This document shows, piece by piece, positions 31,934-40,690 of a stretch of 64,000 nucleotides of DNA (the stretch's first letter is position 1; each line of letters begins with the position of its first letter). This DNA is from Candidatus Woesearchaeota archaeon (GTDB lineage: Archaea > Nanobdellota > Nanobdellia > Woesearchaeales > JACPBO01), in assembly GCA_030651135.1 (NCBI GenBank), contig JAUSCS010000006.1, forward strand, positions 194,851-258,850, given 5' to 3'. The translations under genes were made by a program, and so were the position numbers. Under the pieces are notes generated by a model, which searched no databases, had not been told where the DNA came from, and saw nothing but the letters and a program-made list of their open reading frames with translations.

Positions 31934-31955
31934 AGCTTTTCAAAGAACTATTTCA
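31907..31955 (+). repeat. 49-nt repeat at a gene 3' end, copy 2
   Basis: Begins GATAAAATCTTTTGC and ends CAAAGAACTATTTCA; same length as 30123-30171 and 43 of 49 identical. Here its first half is coding. Confidence 0.65.
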
Positions 31956-32025
31956 TGTCAAAAACCACCAATCATAGATGGGCGGTATGTTGCTGTGCTT
32001 TGCCACGTCAGGTGGTTTTTGAGCA
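31956..32025. repeat. 70-nt structured repeat, copy 1
   Basis: Perfect 12-bp arms TCAAAAACCACC (31958-31969) and GGTGGTTTTTGA (32011-32022) enclose a 41-nt loop. The reverse complement aligns without gaps to 37880-37949. It lies in the spacer between two convergent genes. Confidence 0.65.
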
Positions 32026-32066
32026 CACAGATATTCCACTTATTGATTTGTGGTTGGCTTTGCTAA

Positions 32067-33101
32067 CTACCTATTGGAGATTGGCGGAATATCTCGTGCT
32101 TCTATCTCTTTCTTCAGTCTTTCGATCTCTTCAGAAGGATCAACATTCGGGAATACGAGCTGCGATATGAGCTCCAGTCTTCCAAACATCGCATTCTTGA
32201 CAACCCTGCCCACAACCTTGATCTGTTTTCCCTTCAGCTCGGTTTTCACTGCTTCAAACTCAGGAATATTTTCCCTGTATTTTGTGATCTCTTCCTCATT
32301 CTTGCTCAGCAGAGCGTTTGCCTGCTTTTTGAAAAACACAACCCTTATGTTGTCTGTTCCGTCATCCAAAAACGTATTCATAACATAAGAATAAGCTGGC
32401 TCAACTATGCCGTGCTCCTCGCACATAAAATTGTTTGACAGCATCCTTGCCCTTTTCTCGCATTTCGGGCAGACTTCAAAGAACTTGGGATCAGAAACAT
32501 CCACTATTGTGCCGAACAGCTCTACATTCGGCTCGCTTTCTTTCAGCTCATTTATCTTTTTTCTTTTCGCCTGTATCTTCATTTCTGTTTCTTTTATCTC
32601 ATCTATCGCTTCGCCAGGCGGGCTTATGATAAGCTTGCTCTTGTCATTGATATGCACTTCCAGCCTGCCAAAATTCTCCCTTACATAGCCGCCGACAATC
32701 TTGATTACATCACCCTGCTTCATCTTTTCAAGGTTATTCACCTGGTCATTCCAGAGCACAATCCTTACGCTGCCTGTTTCATCCCCCATCACAAGTGATG
32801 CAACCTTTCCGCTTCTTTCTCCAGATATGAACTCTCTCAATTCATATATCTCTGTAATTTTTCCTACAGTTTCAACATTCCTCATGCCGGCAAGAATATT
32901 TTTAATTTTTAATTTTCCAGAAACCTGCTCGAAGATCTTGACACCAAGGTCATTCGCCACAATATGGGCTGCCCCTTCCCTCGATATAAGGCCAGAAAGA
33001 TGCTTTAGTTTTTCCTTGATCTTATCTTCAATCTCGTTATCGCTTAAATTTGTCTTCTCCTTTATCTTCTCAATTATAGTCTCTACAGGTATTTTAATCA
33101 A
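32067..33101 (-). CDS. rpa: Replication protein A, archaeal ssDNA-binding protein
   Basis: 344 residues. Residues 5-60 are the helical N-terminal part seen in archaeal RPA (LSGLISREGAAHIVANDLGV). OB folds follow near 70-160 and 190-290. The second contains a zinc finger with C211, C214, C227 and H230. It coats single-stranded DNA in replication and repair. The start is TTG at 33101, supported by GGTGG at ribosome-site distance and by good agreement of the N-terminus with the family. It is oriented like the envelope genes upstream but 60 bp separate them. Confidence 0.88.
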   Translation of the reverse strand: MIKIPVETIIEKIKEKTNLSDNEIEDKIKEKLKHLSGLISREGAAHIVANDLGVKIFEQVSGKLKIKNILAGMRNVETVGKITEIYELREFISGERSGKVASLVMGDETGSVRIVLWNDQVNNLEKMKQGDVIKIVGGYVRENFGRLEVHINDKSKLIISPPGEAIDEIKETEMKIQAKRKKINELKESEPNVELFGTIVDVSDPKFFEVCPKCEKRARMLSNNFMCEEHGIVEPAYSYVMNTFLDDGTDNIRVVFFKKQANALLSKNEEEITKYRENIPEFEAVKTELKGKQIKVVGRVVKNAMFGRLELISQLVFPNVDPSEEIERLKKEIEARDIPPISNR

Positions 33102-33161
33102 TTAAGCCACCAGGATTCAGGTTAAGCGCATTATTTATAAAGTTTTGTATAATGCAGAATA

Positions 33162-35735
33162 CTATGAGATTGTTATTGTTTTTAAGTTTTTATCATTTAA
33201 ATCTGAAATTTTATTTGGTGTTTCATCTGTTGCTATAACCGCAAAATAATAAGTTCCGGCAGCCAGATTGTCAAGTGGATAGCTCAGATCAGACAATGCT
33301 GCAATCGGTAAATCAGCAGGCTCTATTGCGGTTTTAAGTGCTGTAAATTTATAAATTTCATATTTGTTGAAATCATTTATATTTGTTCCATCATAATTCT
33401 TATCAACAGCCAACCAGGATAAAGTTAGTTTTTTGGTTGCAGAATCGTATATTGGCGTATTCATCATTACTCTTCCGGGAGCCAGATCATCCGCCACATT
33501 TCCCTGCGCAGTTTCAAGCTCTTGCCCTGCTGAAACGCCATCGATCTCATTGTCGCTGAAATCAACTGCAGCAACTGCAAGATTATACTTTTCACCATCA
33601 TCAAGGCCGCTCAGAATATAAATAAACTCCTCTCCCCATAAGTGTAATTTTCCTTTTTCTAATGCTTTATTGTACTTATCATAAACGCAAGGTTCGCCTT
33701 CTTTTACATAATTGCAGTTTTCTAAATCAATATCGCTGATTTCCTCATATTCAGTTGCATCAATTTTTTCTTTTTTATCTACATTGTCGCCACGTTCATC
33801 TTTCAAATTATGATTTTCAATTTTAGTTTCTTTTATGTTATTTTTTGTATAATAAATATTAAAATATTTGATGTCATTCGCTTCTTTTTCATCAATCTTG
33901 TCCCACGTCAGGATCAAAGAATTCTGGGCTTTTGGCTGATCTATTGCTTCCAGATTCTTAATTGGCGGCGGCGGGGTTGTATCGCCAAAGTCAATGGCAA
34001 AGCTATAAACAATGTTCTTTTCTTCAACCTTATCAGCTATTTTGTCATAGACAAGAAATTTCTTCTCATTGTTTGTTACGCAGAAATTTGCCTGCCTTTC
34101 CGAAACAGAGCATGAACTACCAATCTTGTTTTCTGAAAAACTTACTAGTTCTGATCTTTTATACATTTTTAACATATCTAGATTAAAGTCATACCTTTTA
34201 TTTAAAAAAACAACCCCAAAAAATCCTAAATCCCCGCTATACGCTTCGCTCTTTAACCTTATTGCAGCTTTTCCATCGCCATCATATTTTATTATAAAAT
34301 CAATGTATTTTTGCAGATCAAAAACTAATTGTTTATTTGAATCTTCTATTGCTATTGTTGGTCCGATTGCATCTATAGTTTCGCTAAACTTGTTCAGGGT
34401 AGCTGTGATTTTATTGCCGTCATTTGCCATCCTTATCTTAAATTCCTTGTTCTTAGGCCCATCTTTCAGCTTGAATTCGCAGCTGCAATCTGTCATCTCT
34501 GATGCAAGGCATCTTTGGTAATAGCTCAAGAATTCAGAGAAAACCTTCTCTTCTTCTGTTCCGCAGTCTGCTGACCAGCTGAATGTTTTTGAATCAAATT
34601 TTTTAATTTCATTATTCGCGCAGGTGTTCAGATCTTCCTTTGAACATTTTGCAATCAAATCCTTTACATTTTCTTTTATTAAGGAATAATCATCCAGGCT
34701 GTAATCAATGGCAAGATCAAATGAAGGCTTTATAGCATAAGTTACCTTGTTTTCAATTGCCTTGCATGTTAGCGAATCTTTATTAAAAGTTACATCCCCA
34801 TATTTTCCATTCTTCAATAAAGGATGCGAGAAATAGTTCAGCGGATTTACATAATTGCCTATTTTCATGCTTGCTGTTGCATCTTCATCAATAACAGCCA
34901 ATGCCAATATATCTAATTTCAATATATCAGTGTTTGCTTTGCCTATAAGATCCTGCGTCTTTATCTCATTGCCTTCGTTCACATTTATTGTCTTAAGGTT
35001 CCTGTATTCAACTTTTATTTTGTTCCCTGCATTATCCACAAGAACACTGTCAGCTGTCACTTTCTCAACCTTTCCAGTTAAAACAGCAAAAACATCTGAA
35101 TCTTTTCTTAAAACTACCTCAATATGATCTATGTTTTCTTTCCTCGTTGAATCATACCCAAAGCATTCCTCGACATACGGCTTGTCATCACTTGTCGGCC
35201 ATGCAAAGCCCCGCGGCTTATTAGTCGATTCAGAATATGACCTCGACGTATAGATGTTCTGCAATGCAATGCCGATAATTTTTAATTTTTCATTAAACGC
35301 AAAAGCATAGTTGTTTTCTGGAATAAAAATATCCTTGTAATTTGACAAATAGGGATTTAAATTCTTATTCAAGAACGAAGAAAGATTCAATTTTATGGAT
35401 TCTTCATCCGGATAGCATGCTTTATCCTTGGTTGTCCATAATGCATAGATGCCGTATTCCCCGCAGTCAGGCTTGTTGTTATAGCCGCCATTGGCTGCAA
35501 GATCATAGATTGACTGGTATGCTGAAAATTTAGCGGCTGTATCAATATACATCATCGCCTTCTCGCCTTTTCGATATTCGTTAAGGAGATTGGCTTCTCT
35601 TTCACCAATTTCTTTTTCATCAAAATTTTTCACCTTTTCCAATATCGTAAGGAGTGCCAATACCAAAATTGCCACAGCTATAAAAACAAGAAACATATTG
35701 AAAAACATTATTGATTTTTTATTCAACTTTTTCAT
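33162..35735 (-). CDS. Membrane-anchored protein with degenerate LytM/M23 domain and fibronectin III domains
   Basis: 857 residues. A membrane segment at 9-31 follows KKLNKKS. Residues 178-302 match the LytM/M23 peptidase layout: WP start, FGYDS, HIEVV, DVFAVLTGKVEKV, YRNLKTINVNEGNEIKTQDLIGKA and YVNPLNYF. Catalysis is unlikely, because HxGxD is HIEVV (the Asp is lost) and the HxH motif is LDI. Near 600-715 and 760-857 are fibronectin III-like domains (ILTWDKIDEKEANDIKYFNIYYT). The bulk should be outside the cell. It is the last gene of a coupled set of four and overlaps its upstream neighbour by 4 nt. Confidence 0.72.
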   Translation of the reverse strand: MKKLNKKSIMFFNMFLVFIAVAILVLALLTILEKVKNFDEKEIGEREANLLNEYRKGEKAMMYIDTAAKFSAYQSIYDLAANGGYNNKPDCGEYGIYALWTTKDKACYPDEESIKLNLSSFLNKNLNPYLSNYKDIFIPENNYAFAFNEKLKIIGIALQNIYTSRSYSESTNKPRGFAWPTSDDKPYVEECFGYDSTRKENIDHIEVVLRKDSDVFAVLTGKVEKVTADSVLVDNAGNKIKVEYRNLKTINVNEGNEIKTQDLIGKANTDILKLDILALAVIDEDATASMKIGNYVNPLNYFSHPLLKNGKYGDVTFNKDSLTCKAIENKVTYAIKPSFDLAIDYSLDDYSLIKENVKDLIAKCSKEDLNTCANNEIKKFDSKTFSWSADCGTEEEKVFSEFLSYYQRCLASEMTDCSCEFKLKDGPKNKEFKIRMANDGNKITATLNKFSETIDAIGPTIAIEDSNKQLVFDLQKYIDFIIKYDGDGKAAIRLKSEAYSGDLGFFGVVFLNKRYDFNLDMLKMYKRSELVSFSENKIGSSCSVSERQANFCVTNNEKKFLVYDKIADKVEEKNIVYSFAIDFGDTTPPPPIKNLEAIDQPKAQNSLILTWDKIDEKEANDIKYFNIYYTKNNIKETKIENHNLKDERGDNVDKKEKIDATEYEEISDIDLENCNYVKEGEPCVYDKYNKALEKGKLHLWGEEFIYILSGLDDGEKYNLAVAAVDFSDNEIDGVSAGQELETAQGNVADDLAPGRVMMNTPIYDSATKKLTLSWLAVDKNYDGTNINDFNKYEIYKFTALKTAIEPADLPIAALSDLSYPLDNLAAGTYYFAVIATDETPNKISDLNDKNLKTITIS

Positions 35736-36304
35736 TTTTTATAAAGCGGATCATCCAATACGGCCCCCCTGCCTTTTTTCCAGAGTTCAATCTTAAGATA
35801 ATTATCATCTGACGGAATAGATAAATCTGCTGTAGATGACAATATGTAATTTAAACCGCCTAAGTTTGCGCCCATGCTTCCGTCTTCATCAAACAATAGT
35901 TTATCTTCAGGCTCTAAATAAATCTTAATCTTCCAACCTCTCCAGTCATTGCTTCCATCAATGAAAAATATGGGATCAAAAAAATCTTTGAATATTGGAC
36001 GTAGTTGTTTCAAGTTATCATCCAAGTAATATCTAATTATTAATTCTGACATTGTTGCTTCTGGTGCCATATTTGGAATTTTTTGCTTGCCGATAACAGA
36101 GCTAACTGGTGTTCTAAAATAAGAATAAAGTAATGAAGATTCGGAGATAACATTAATGCCTGTTAAGACCCTTTCTTTATCGACTTTTACAGCAAAATAA
36201 AAAAGAGCGACAAAAATCATAAGAATAATAAAATAAGCGATCCATGCAAAGAAATCAACTAATGCTCCTGCATAGCCTTTTTTGTTTAGTTTTTTAAATT
36301 TCAT
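35732..36304 (-). CDS. Pilin-like single-pass membrane protein
   Basis: 190 residues. The N-terminus KFKKLNKKGYAGALVDFFAW leads into a hydrophobic stretch (residues 14-41), the layout of archaeal class III (prepilin-like) signals. The remaining 150 residues are extracellular if anchored, acidic, with SNDWRGWKIKIYLEPEDKLLFD. No family recognised. Coupled to the LytM-like gene (4-nt overlap) and 1 nt after the stop of the gene upstream. Confidence 0.65.
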   Translation of the reverse strand: MKFKKLNKKGYAGALVDFFAWIAYFIILMIFVALFYFAVKVDKERVLTGINVISESSLLYSYFRTPVSSVIGKQKIPNMAPEATMSELIIRYYLDDNLKQLRPIFKDFFDPIFFIDGSNDWRGWKIKIYLEPEDKLLFDEDGSMGANLGGLNYILSSTADLSIPSDDNYLKIELWKKGRGAVLDDPLYKK

Positions 36305-36305
36305 C

Positions 36306-36815
36306 TTAACCTTTATGTGTTACAATATCCATTTCCAGTTTTGCCGGTGTAAATTTGCCATTATCATATATTAAAACATAAAATATCCTAAATTCGCGCC
36401 TGTAGCCGGATGCAAAAGAAATCGGCTGGATGTTATTGTAAGTTTTCTCGTTATATATCAGCGATTTTATTTCCTTGTCTTTCTCATCAAGCAATCTTAT
36501 TTTTGCCGCTATTATTGCATTGCCTTTTTCATCAGTATCCTCATCATCATAGTATATTGCTGTTTCGAGATGGGCTGAATCGAATTTTTGCAGATCTACA
36601 ATGCCAGGATATGCCCTGTCTGTTTCCGGGCTGTTATAAGTTATGCCGTCAGGCGAATAAAGGATCCTGTTTGCCAGTAAAGCAATCCTCAGGTCAGTTG
36701 TTTCATTCTTGAGATTGAAGAAAAATGTTATGAGGAAAAGGATTGAGAATACAATTGTCACTATAAAAAGCAGTCTTTGTATCCATATCACTGTGTTAAA
36801 GCTTATTTCAACCAT
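36306..36815 (-). CDS. Single-pass membrane protein of the LytM/amidase-like operon
   Basis: 169 residues with one membrane segment at about 10-33 and a 135-residue beta-rich outer part (LLANRILYSPDGITYNSPETDRAYPGIVDL, ETAIYYDDEDTDEKGNAIIAAKI). No known domain. Its start overlaps the amidase-like gene stop by 8 nt, so the four genes 33162-37764 are probably made together. Confidence 0.65.
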   Translation of the reverse strand: MVEISFNTVIWIQRLLFIVTIVFSILFLITFFFNLKNETTDLRIALLANRILYSPDGITYNSPETDRAYPGIVDLQKFDSAHLETAIYYDDEDTDEKGNAIIAAKIRLLDEKDKEIKSLIYNEKTYNNIQPISFASGYRREFRIFYVLIYDNGKFTPAKLEMDIVTHKG

Positions 36816-37764
36816 TTTCGTAGTACTTTGTTAATGCCGCCGATATTGCTTCGCCAATATAATCTGCATCGTCCAATAATTTTGTTTGTGTTTCCCGGTC
36901 ATTATCAAATTCTATTAAAACTGAAAGCTTGTTCTGGTTAAGTATTGCATTGCTTGATGTTGGAATTATTGACAAGCCGTTTGAAGCCGGAAGATCTTTG
37001 CTTCTTAAAAGGTAATTTAAAACATAGCATGCCAGTTTCCTTGTTGTTGCTTCGTTTTCATTCGGTATGAATGCCTTTATTGTGTTTTTTGAATCTGTTT
37101 TGGCTATTGAATTAAGAAGTATTACCGCTTCTGGCTTTGCAGCTGCTATCTGGGCTTCAACTGTATCGCTGTGAGCCGGATCATCTATCATCTCTTTTTT
37201 TCCAAATGGCCCTTTTATATTTATATGTTCTAATTTCTTTATAATATCCTGGCTTTGCCCTGCGCTATAACCCGGATCAATTACAATGATCTTGTCATTT
37301 ACAGTGCCCTTTATTTCAACAGTCGGGCATCTTAGAGCTTCAGGCAGCGCATCCTGCATATTTGATGCCTTGAATTCAATGCCTGTTTTCGAAAATAATG
37401 CTTCTTGTGACAGATCAATATCTGAAAGCGAAGGATCGATATACTTGTCAATGCCAAAGGGGAATTGCTTGTATTCCTGTTTGTCTTTTTTACTAGCTAC
37501 TCTTACAAATGGCCTGTCTGTTGTTATGAACGTCATCACAAAAGGCTCGGGTGTTTTAACTTTGTAAAGCATATAAGCAGTTCCAGGAGCAGATTGCATT
37601 GTATCCAGCAGTAATGCAGTATCTGTTGCTGTTGCTCTCTTTTCAAAAGACGTGTCTTTTGCCAGCACATTGACCTCCCACAGGAGGAAGAGAAGAACTG
37701 CAACAAGGATCACCAGCTCTATTATGACATAGAGCATCAGCTGAATGACCCCTTTTTTGTTCAT
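36808..37764 (-). CDS. Membrane-anchored degenerate amidase_3-like protein
   Basis: 318 residues. The N-terminus MNKKGVIQLML plus the membrane segment (10-32) is pilin-like. Residues 158-318 follow the N-acetylmuramoyl-L-alanine amidase (amidase_3) pattern: IIVIDPGYSAGQS for IVIDPGHGG, VILLNSIAKTDS for SIHANA, TTRKLACYVL, and SVLIEFDNDRE for VLVELGFISN. The zinc-binding His are replaced (DPGY166; LNSIA), so hydrolysis is unlikely. First gene of the four-gene set; a TTAATAAATAA-like box is about 24 bp upstream. Confidence 0.68.
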   Translation of the reverse strand: MNKKGVIQLMLYVIIELVILVAVLLFLLWEVNVLAKDTSFEKRATATDTALLLDTMQSAPGTAYMLYKVKTPEPFVMTFITTDRPFVRVASKKDKQEYKQFPFGIDKYIDPSLSDIDLSQEALFSKTGIEFKASNMQDALPEALRCPTVEIKGTVNDKIIVIDPGYSAGQSQDIIKKLEHINIKGPFGKKEMIDDPAHSDTVEAQIAAAKPEAVILLNSIAKTDSKNTIKAFIPNENEATTRKLACYVLNYLLRSKDLPASNGLSIIPTSSNAILNQNKLSVLIEFDNDRETQTKLLDDADYIGEAISAALTKYYENG

Positions 37765-37879
37765 AACTTGATCTATAAGGGGTTATTTATTAAGTTTTTT
37801 AAAAATGTCAAAAATTTTCACCAATCTTGGTTTGTTGGCTGAAAGCCATTCCCTTTTGTTTGTGTAAAATTTTTGAGCA

Positions 37880-37949
37880 TGCTCGAAAACTACTTGATTC
37901 AGTGAATAGTAGCAACATTCCACCGGTCTGTGATGGGTGGTTTTCGACA
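37880..37949. repeat. 70-nt structured repeat, copy 2
   Basis: TCGAAAACTACT (37883-37894) pairs with GGTGGTTTTCGA (37936-37947), with two G-U pairs if read as plus-strand RNA. It has the same length as 31956-32025 and is in the opposite orientation. It lies between two divergent genes. Confidence 0.65.
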
Positions 37950-37951
37950 AA

Positions 37952-37960
37952 TTTATAAAT
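37952..37960 (+). promoter_or_regulatory. TATA box of the lipoprotein gene
   Basis: TTTATAAAT is centred 27 bp before the ATG at 37983, which supports that start over an ATG at 37959 inside the box. Confidence 0.6.
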
Positions 37961-37982
37961 GGGGGGCATAATATGCCCTTAC

Positions 37983-38555
37983 ATGAGAGTTGCAAGAAAT
38001 TTAACGGTGATTGTTGCCGGATTAGGACTTATTTATTTATGTGGTTGTGGAAACAGAACAGACACCGGTAAGAGTGAATCTGCATATTCGGCCGGAGTTC
38101 GCCAAGATAAACGTGTTTTAAGTGAAAGTGGTGTTAAAACAGCATTTGAAAACTATATCACATCTTGCGAATGGTTGTACCAAGAACGCATATTTGGGGG
38201 TTTAAGTATTATTGAAAAGCCTAAAAAGAAAGGTAATGACTTAATCGCAATCTTAAGTAAGGATGATGAAAAAATAAAGATAAAGCTGACAATAATGCAT
38301 GTGGGGTATTGTGATATTACAGAACAATTTGCAAGAGAGAACCATGTAGGCGAGATTTTTATTGGTTTAAAAGTGGGAAGTGTGGGTTATATTTTACTTG
38401 CCCGCGATAAGCCAATACAAAAAAATTCAGTATTTTTTAAAATTCCAAAAGGAGGAATTCAGTGGAAAGCAGAAGAACAATACCGTATGGATATGGAAAA
38501 TATATGTGAAAAAGTTTTTCCTTGGCAACAAGAATATTATAATAATAGGCAATAA
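37983..38555 (+). CDS. Predicted lipoprotein of unknown function
   Basis: 190 residues. The N-terminal hydrophobic stretch ends in a lipobox-like LCGC with C22 as the lipid-modified residue. The mature part has a mixed alpha/beta pattern (GVKTAFENYITSCEWLYQERIFGG; VGEIFIGLKVGSVGYILLARDK) without known motifs. It is a single leaderless plus-strand gene inserted between two minus-strand envelope gene sets, next to the structured repeat, which may indicate later arrival. Confidence 0.6.
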   Translation: MRVARNLTVIVAGLGLIYLCGCGNRTDTGKSESAYSAGVRQDKRVLSESGVKTAFENYITSCEWLYQERIFGGLSIIEKPKKKGNDLIAILSKDDEKIKIKLTIMHVGYCDITEQFARENHVGEIFIGLKVGSVGYILLARDKPIQKNSVFFKIPKGGIQWKAEEQYRMDMENICEKVFPWQQEYYNNRQ

Positions 38556-38595
38556 TAAAATTCTATAAACAGAATGTTGTCATTAAATGGTTTTT

Positions 38596-39363
38596 TTATC
38601 CCTGCAATCTATCGCAGGACAGTCTTTCTATGTTTTCATAAGGTACAACATAAATGTCATAGAAACTTTTTGACGGTTCTGCTCCTGTGATTTTTTTTAT
38701 CATTTTTTCACTGATTTTGCTTGCCCAGCTATCTTCGATAGCATAAATAACAACGCCATACTCGCCTTTAGATTTCAAAGTCGTACTGCCTGCAATATTG
38801 CCCCAATGAACAATATCCAGCACTTTTCGAAGATCTATCGACTCTATAAAAAAATCATTCCTGCTCTTTTCTGGAAGCGATCCTTTTAGATAGTCATAAT
38901 AATAAGCGTCTTTTTCTTCAGAAATCTTTTTATTTTTTAAAAAATCTACAAATTCATCTTCTGAAATGCTTCCTTCTGTTTCAAAACTAAATTTAGAACA
39001 AACAAAACATACTGCTTTGAAGACAAACCCTGCTTTTGTAAAAGGATCCTTCTTCCCTTCTCCAAACTGGCGCCAGCATTTGCGCATCAATTCTGCAATC
39101 TGCTTCATTGCATCTTCTTTTTTCTTCTCGTCAGTTGCTCCCTGGGGCTTGATCTGCCCGGCATCGTACATCTCGCATTTTATTTCAAGGATAGTTGATG
39201 ACTTGTCAGCAGCAATGACTGATGTCAAACAGACATCCTCGCCGCCCTGGCGCATAGTTGCCTTTATGATCACGCCGAATATTGCAAGGAGTATGACGAA
39301 GATAATTAATGCAAGGATTATGGGATTTATTTCTTCCATTGCCTTTTTGTTAGATTTTTTCAT
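38596..39363 (-). CDS. Pilin-like protein with CxxC and VPY motif, paralogue 1
   Basis: 255 residues. KKSNKKAMEEINPII followed by a hydrophobic segment (14-35) is a class III-like signal. The outer part has AMKQIAELMRKCWRQFG, a CxxC in VCFVC, YYDYLKGSLP and a terminal VVPYENIERLSC. The same order of motifs occurs in the gene at 41929, so the two are paralogues. The paired cysteines suggest disulfides or a metal. It starts 1 nt after the gene upstream. Confidence 0.65.
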   Translation of the reverse strand: MKKSNKKAMEEINPIILALIIFVILLAIFGVIIKATMRQGGEDVCLTSVIAADKSSTILEIKCEMYDAGQIKPQGATDEKKKEDAMKQIAELMRKCWRQFGEGKKDPFTKAGFVFKAVCFVCSKFSFETEGSISEDEFVDFLKNKKISEEKDAYYYDYLKGSLPEKSRNDFFIESIDLRKVLDIVHWGNIAGSTTLKSKGEYGVVIYAIEDSWASKISEKMIKKITGAEPSKSFYDIYVVPYENIERLSCDRLQG

Positions 39364-39364
39364 T

Positions 39365-39841
39365 TTATGTGTCCTTTATATAGACTGTGTTGCCTACTCT
39401 CCACACGATTACGTTTTTTACATTACCTCCATATGGGCTTTTCCTGTTCCATCCCGAAATTATGCTGCTCTCTATTAAGTTATTATATTTGCCCTCTATT
39501 ACCACATTATATTTAAAATGCTTTTTTGCAGAGAACAGACCTGGCTTGTTCATTTTTCTAATACATAAGCATTTATCGCAGCATCCTGTATCAGCAACAC
39601 GCGAAACCAACTCGTATTCGGGCTGTATATAATAAGGCACAAGTTTTTCATCAGCTGTTGCCTTCTCAACTGCCGGAACAAGAATCTGGTAAAATGTATT
39701 TAATGTAGCTAAGTCTGGCTTTGGAATGGATGCTGAAAAAAGAAGCCACATAAGCCAGAACAGCAATATTAGAAATATGGCCGCTATCACTAGGCTGATT
39801 ATTGTTTTTAAGGGAAGATCAATAGTTGCTTTTTTGTTCAT
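39365..39841 (-). CDS. Pilin-like membrane protein
   Basis: 158 residues. MNKKATIDLPLKTIISLVIAAIFLILLFWLMWLLF is a pilin-like N-terminus and membrane helix in three parts (charged, short linker, hydrophobic). The outer part has a Cys cluster TGCCDKCLC near 92-100, then a beta-rich end (YNVVIEGKYNNLIESSI). No family recognised. It abuts both neighbours (1-nt gaps). Confidence 0.62.
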   Translation of the reverse strand: MNKKATIDLPLKTIISLVIAAIFLILLFWLMWLLFSASIPKPDLATLNTFYQILVPAVEKATADEKLVPYYIQPEYELVSRVADTGCCDKCLCIRKMNKPGLFSAKKHFKYNVVIEGKYNNLIESSIISGWNRKSPYGGNVKNVIVWRVGNTVYIKDT

Positions 39842-39842
39842 T

Positions 39843-40232
39843 TTATGAGCTGCAGCAGCAAAGCTCTACTTTTTCAGGATTGAGTGTAGCCGCTGCTCTT
39901 ACTGTTTTTTCTGACGGGCAGCTGTATTTGCCTTTTTCAGCACTTTGTGCAGGACCACAACCCTCATGCCCATCCTTTCTATTTACATCGCTGCAGCCGC
40001 TTACTTTGTCATAGTTGCACGGCTTCCCCTGGGTTATTGCGCCTAAGCACCATGATGCTGCATTCGCCTGTCCGCCTGCTGTGTCTGTCTGCCCCCTGAA
40101 TATTGCTGCTATTCTTCCAGTTCCACCCATGAAGATGAAGATCAGAACAGCAAGAACAACTAATGCAAGAACAGCCCATATAATGGGCCCAAACATGAAC
40201 TCCGCAGCTTTTTTGTTTTTTATGATTGTCAT
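39843..40232 (-). CDS. Small pilin-like Cys-rich protein
   Basis: 129 residues from the ATG at 40232, chosen because GAGGTGC lies 3-9 nt upstream; an ATG at 40253 is less likely. MTIIKNKKAAEFMFGPIIW begins a class III-like signal and membrane helix. The outer part has eight or more Cys (WCLGAITQGKPCNYDKVSGCSD; GCGPAQ; ending ELCCCSS). It has its own AT-rich promoter near 40275-40283. Confidence 0.65.
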   Translation of the reverse strand: MTIIKNKKAAEFMFGPIIWAVLALVVLAVLIFIFMGGTGRIAAIFRGQTDTAGGQANAASWCLGAITQGKPCNYDKVSGCSDVNRKDGHEGCGPAQSAEKGKYSCPSEKTVRAAATLNPEKVELCCCSS

Positions 40233-40319
40233 TTTGCACCTCTTTTGAATCATAAGGGATTTAGAAAAGCCTGTATTTAAAGTTTTGTAAAAAAAACAAA
40301 AAATAAATGAGAAAAATTA

Positions 40320-40625
40320 TTATTTAGTTATAGGTATGCAGCAAAAATTGTCTGATTTTTTATCCTTATTATCGTCTTTTTCACAATCTGTGCCTCTCAG
40401 TATTGTCCAATCTGCACTTTTTTCAGCGGCACAATCTGCAGATGTTCCGGCAGCATTTGGTTTTACACATTCTCCACCCTTATCTACGCAGCTCTGCACA
40501 GCCAGGCTGAATCCACCCAATCTTCCTGTAAATATGGCAAACAGAACAACTAAAACAATCAATGCCAATGCAGCTATAATTATGACATTAACAGACATAT
40601 CCATTCCTTTTTTGTTGCTTTTCAT
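40320..40625 (-). CDS. Small pilin-like Cys-rich protein
   Basis: 101 residues. KSNKKGMDMSVNVII plus a hydrophobic segment (12-35) is pilin-like. The outer part has Cys in SCVDKGGEC, ADCAAE, DCEKD and FCCIP, similar in size and Cys pattern to the gene downstream. GAGGTG lies a few bases before the ATG, and a TTTAAATAT box lies near 40669-40677, so it may be separately expressed at high level. Confidence 0.65.
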   Translation of the reverse strand: MKSNKKGMDMSVNVIIIAALALIVLVVLFAIFTGRLGGFSLAVQSCVDKGGECVKPNAAGTSADCAAEKSADWTILRGTDCEKDDNKDKKSDNFCCIPITK

Positions 40626-40690
40626 CTTAACACCTCTTATTTATGATACTCTGATATTTGTAGCAGTAATATTTAAAGGTTTCTATGAGT

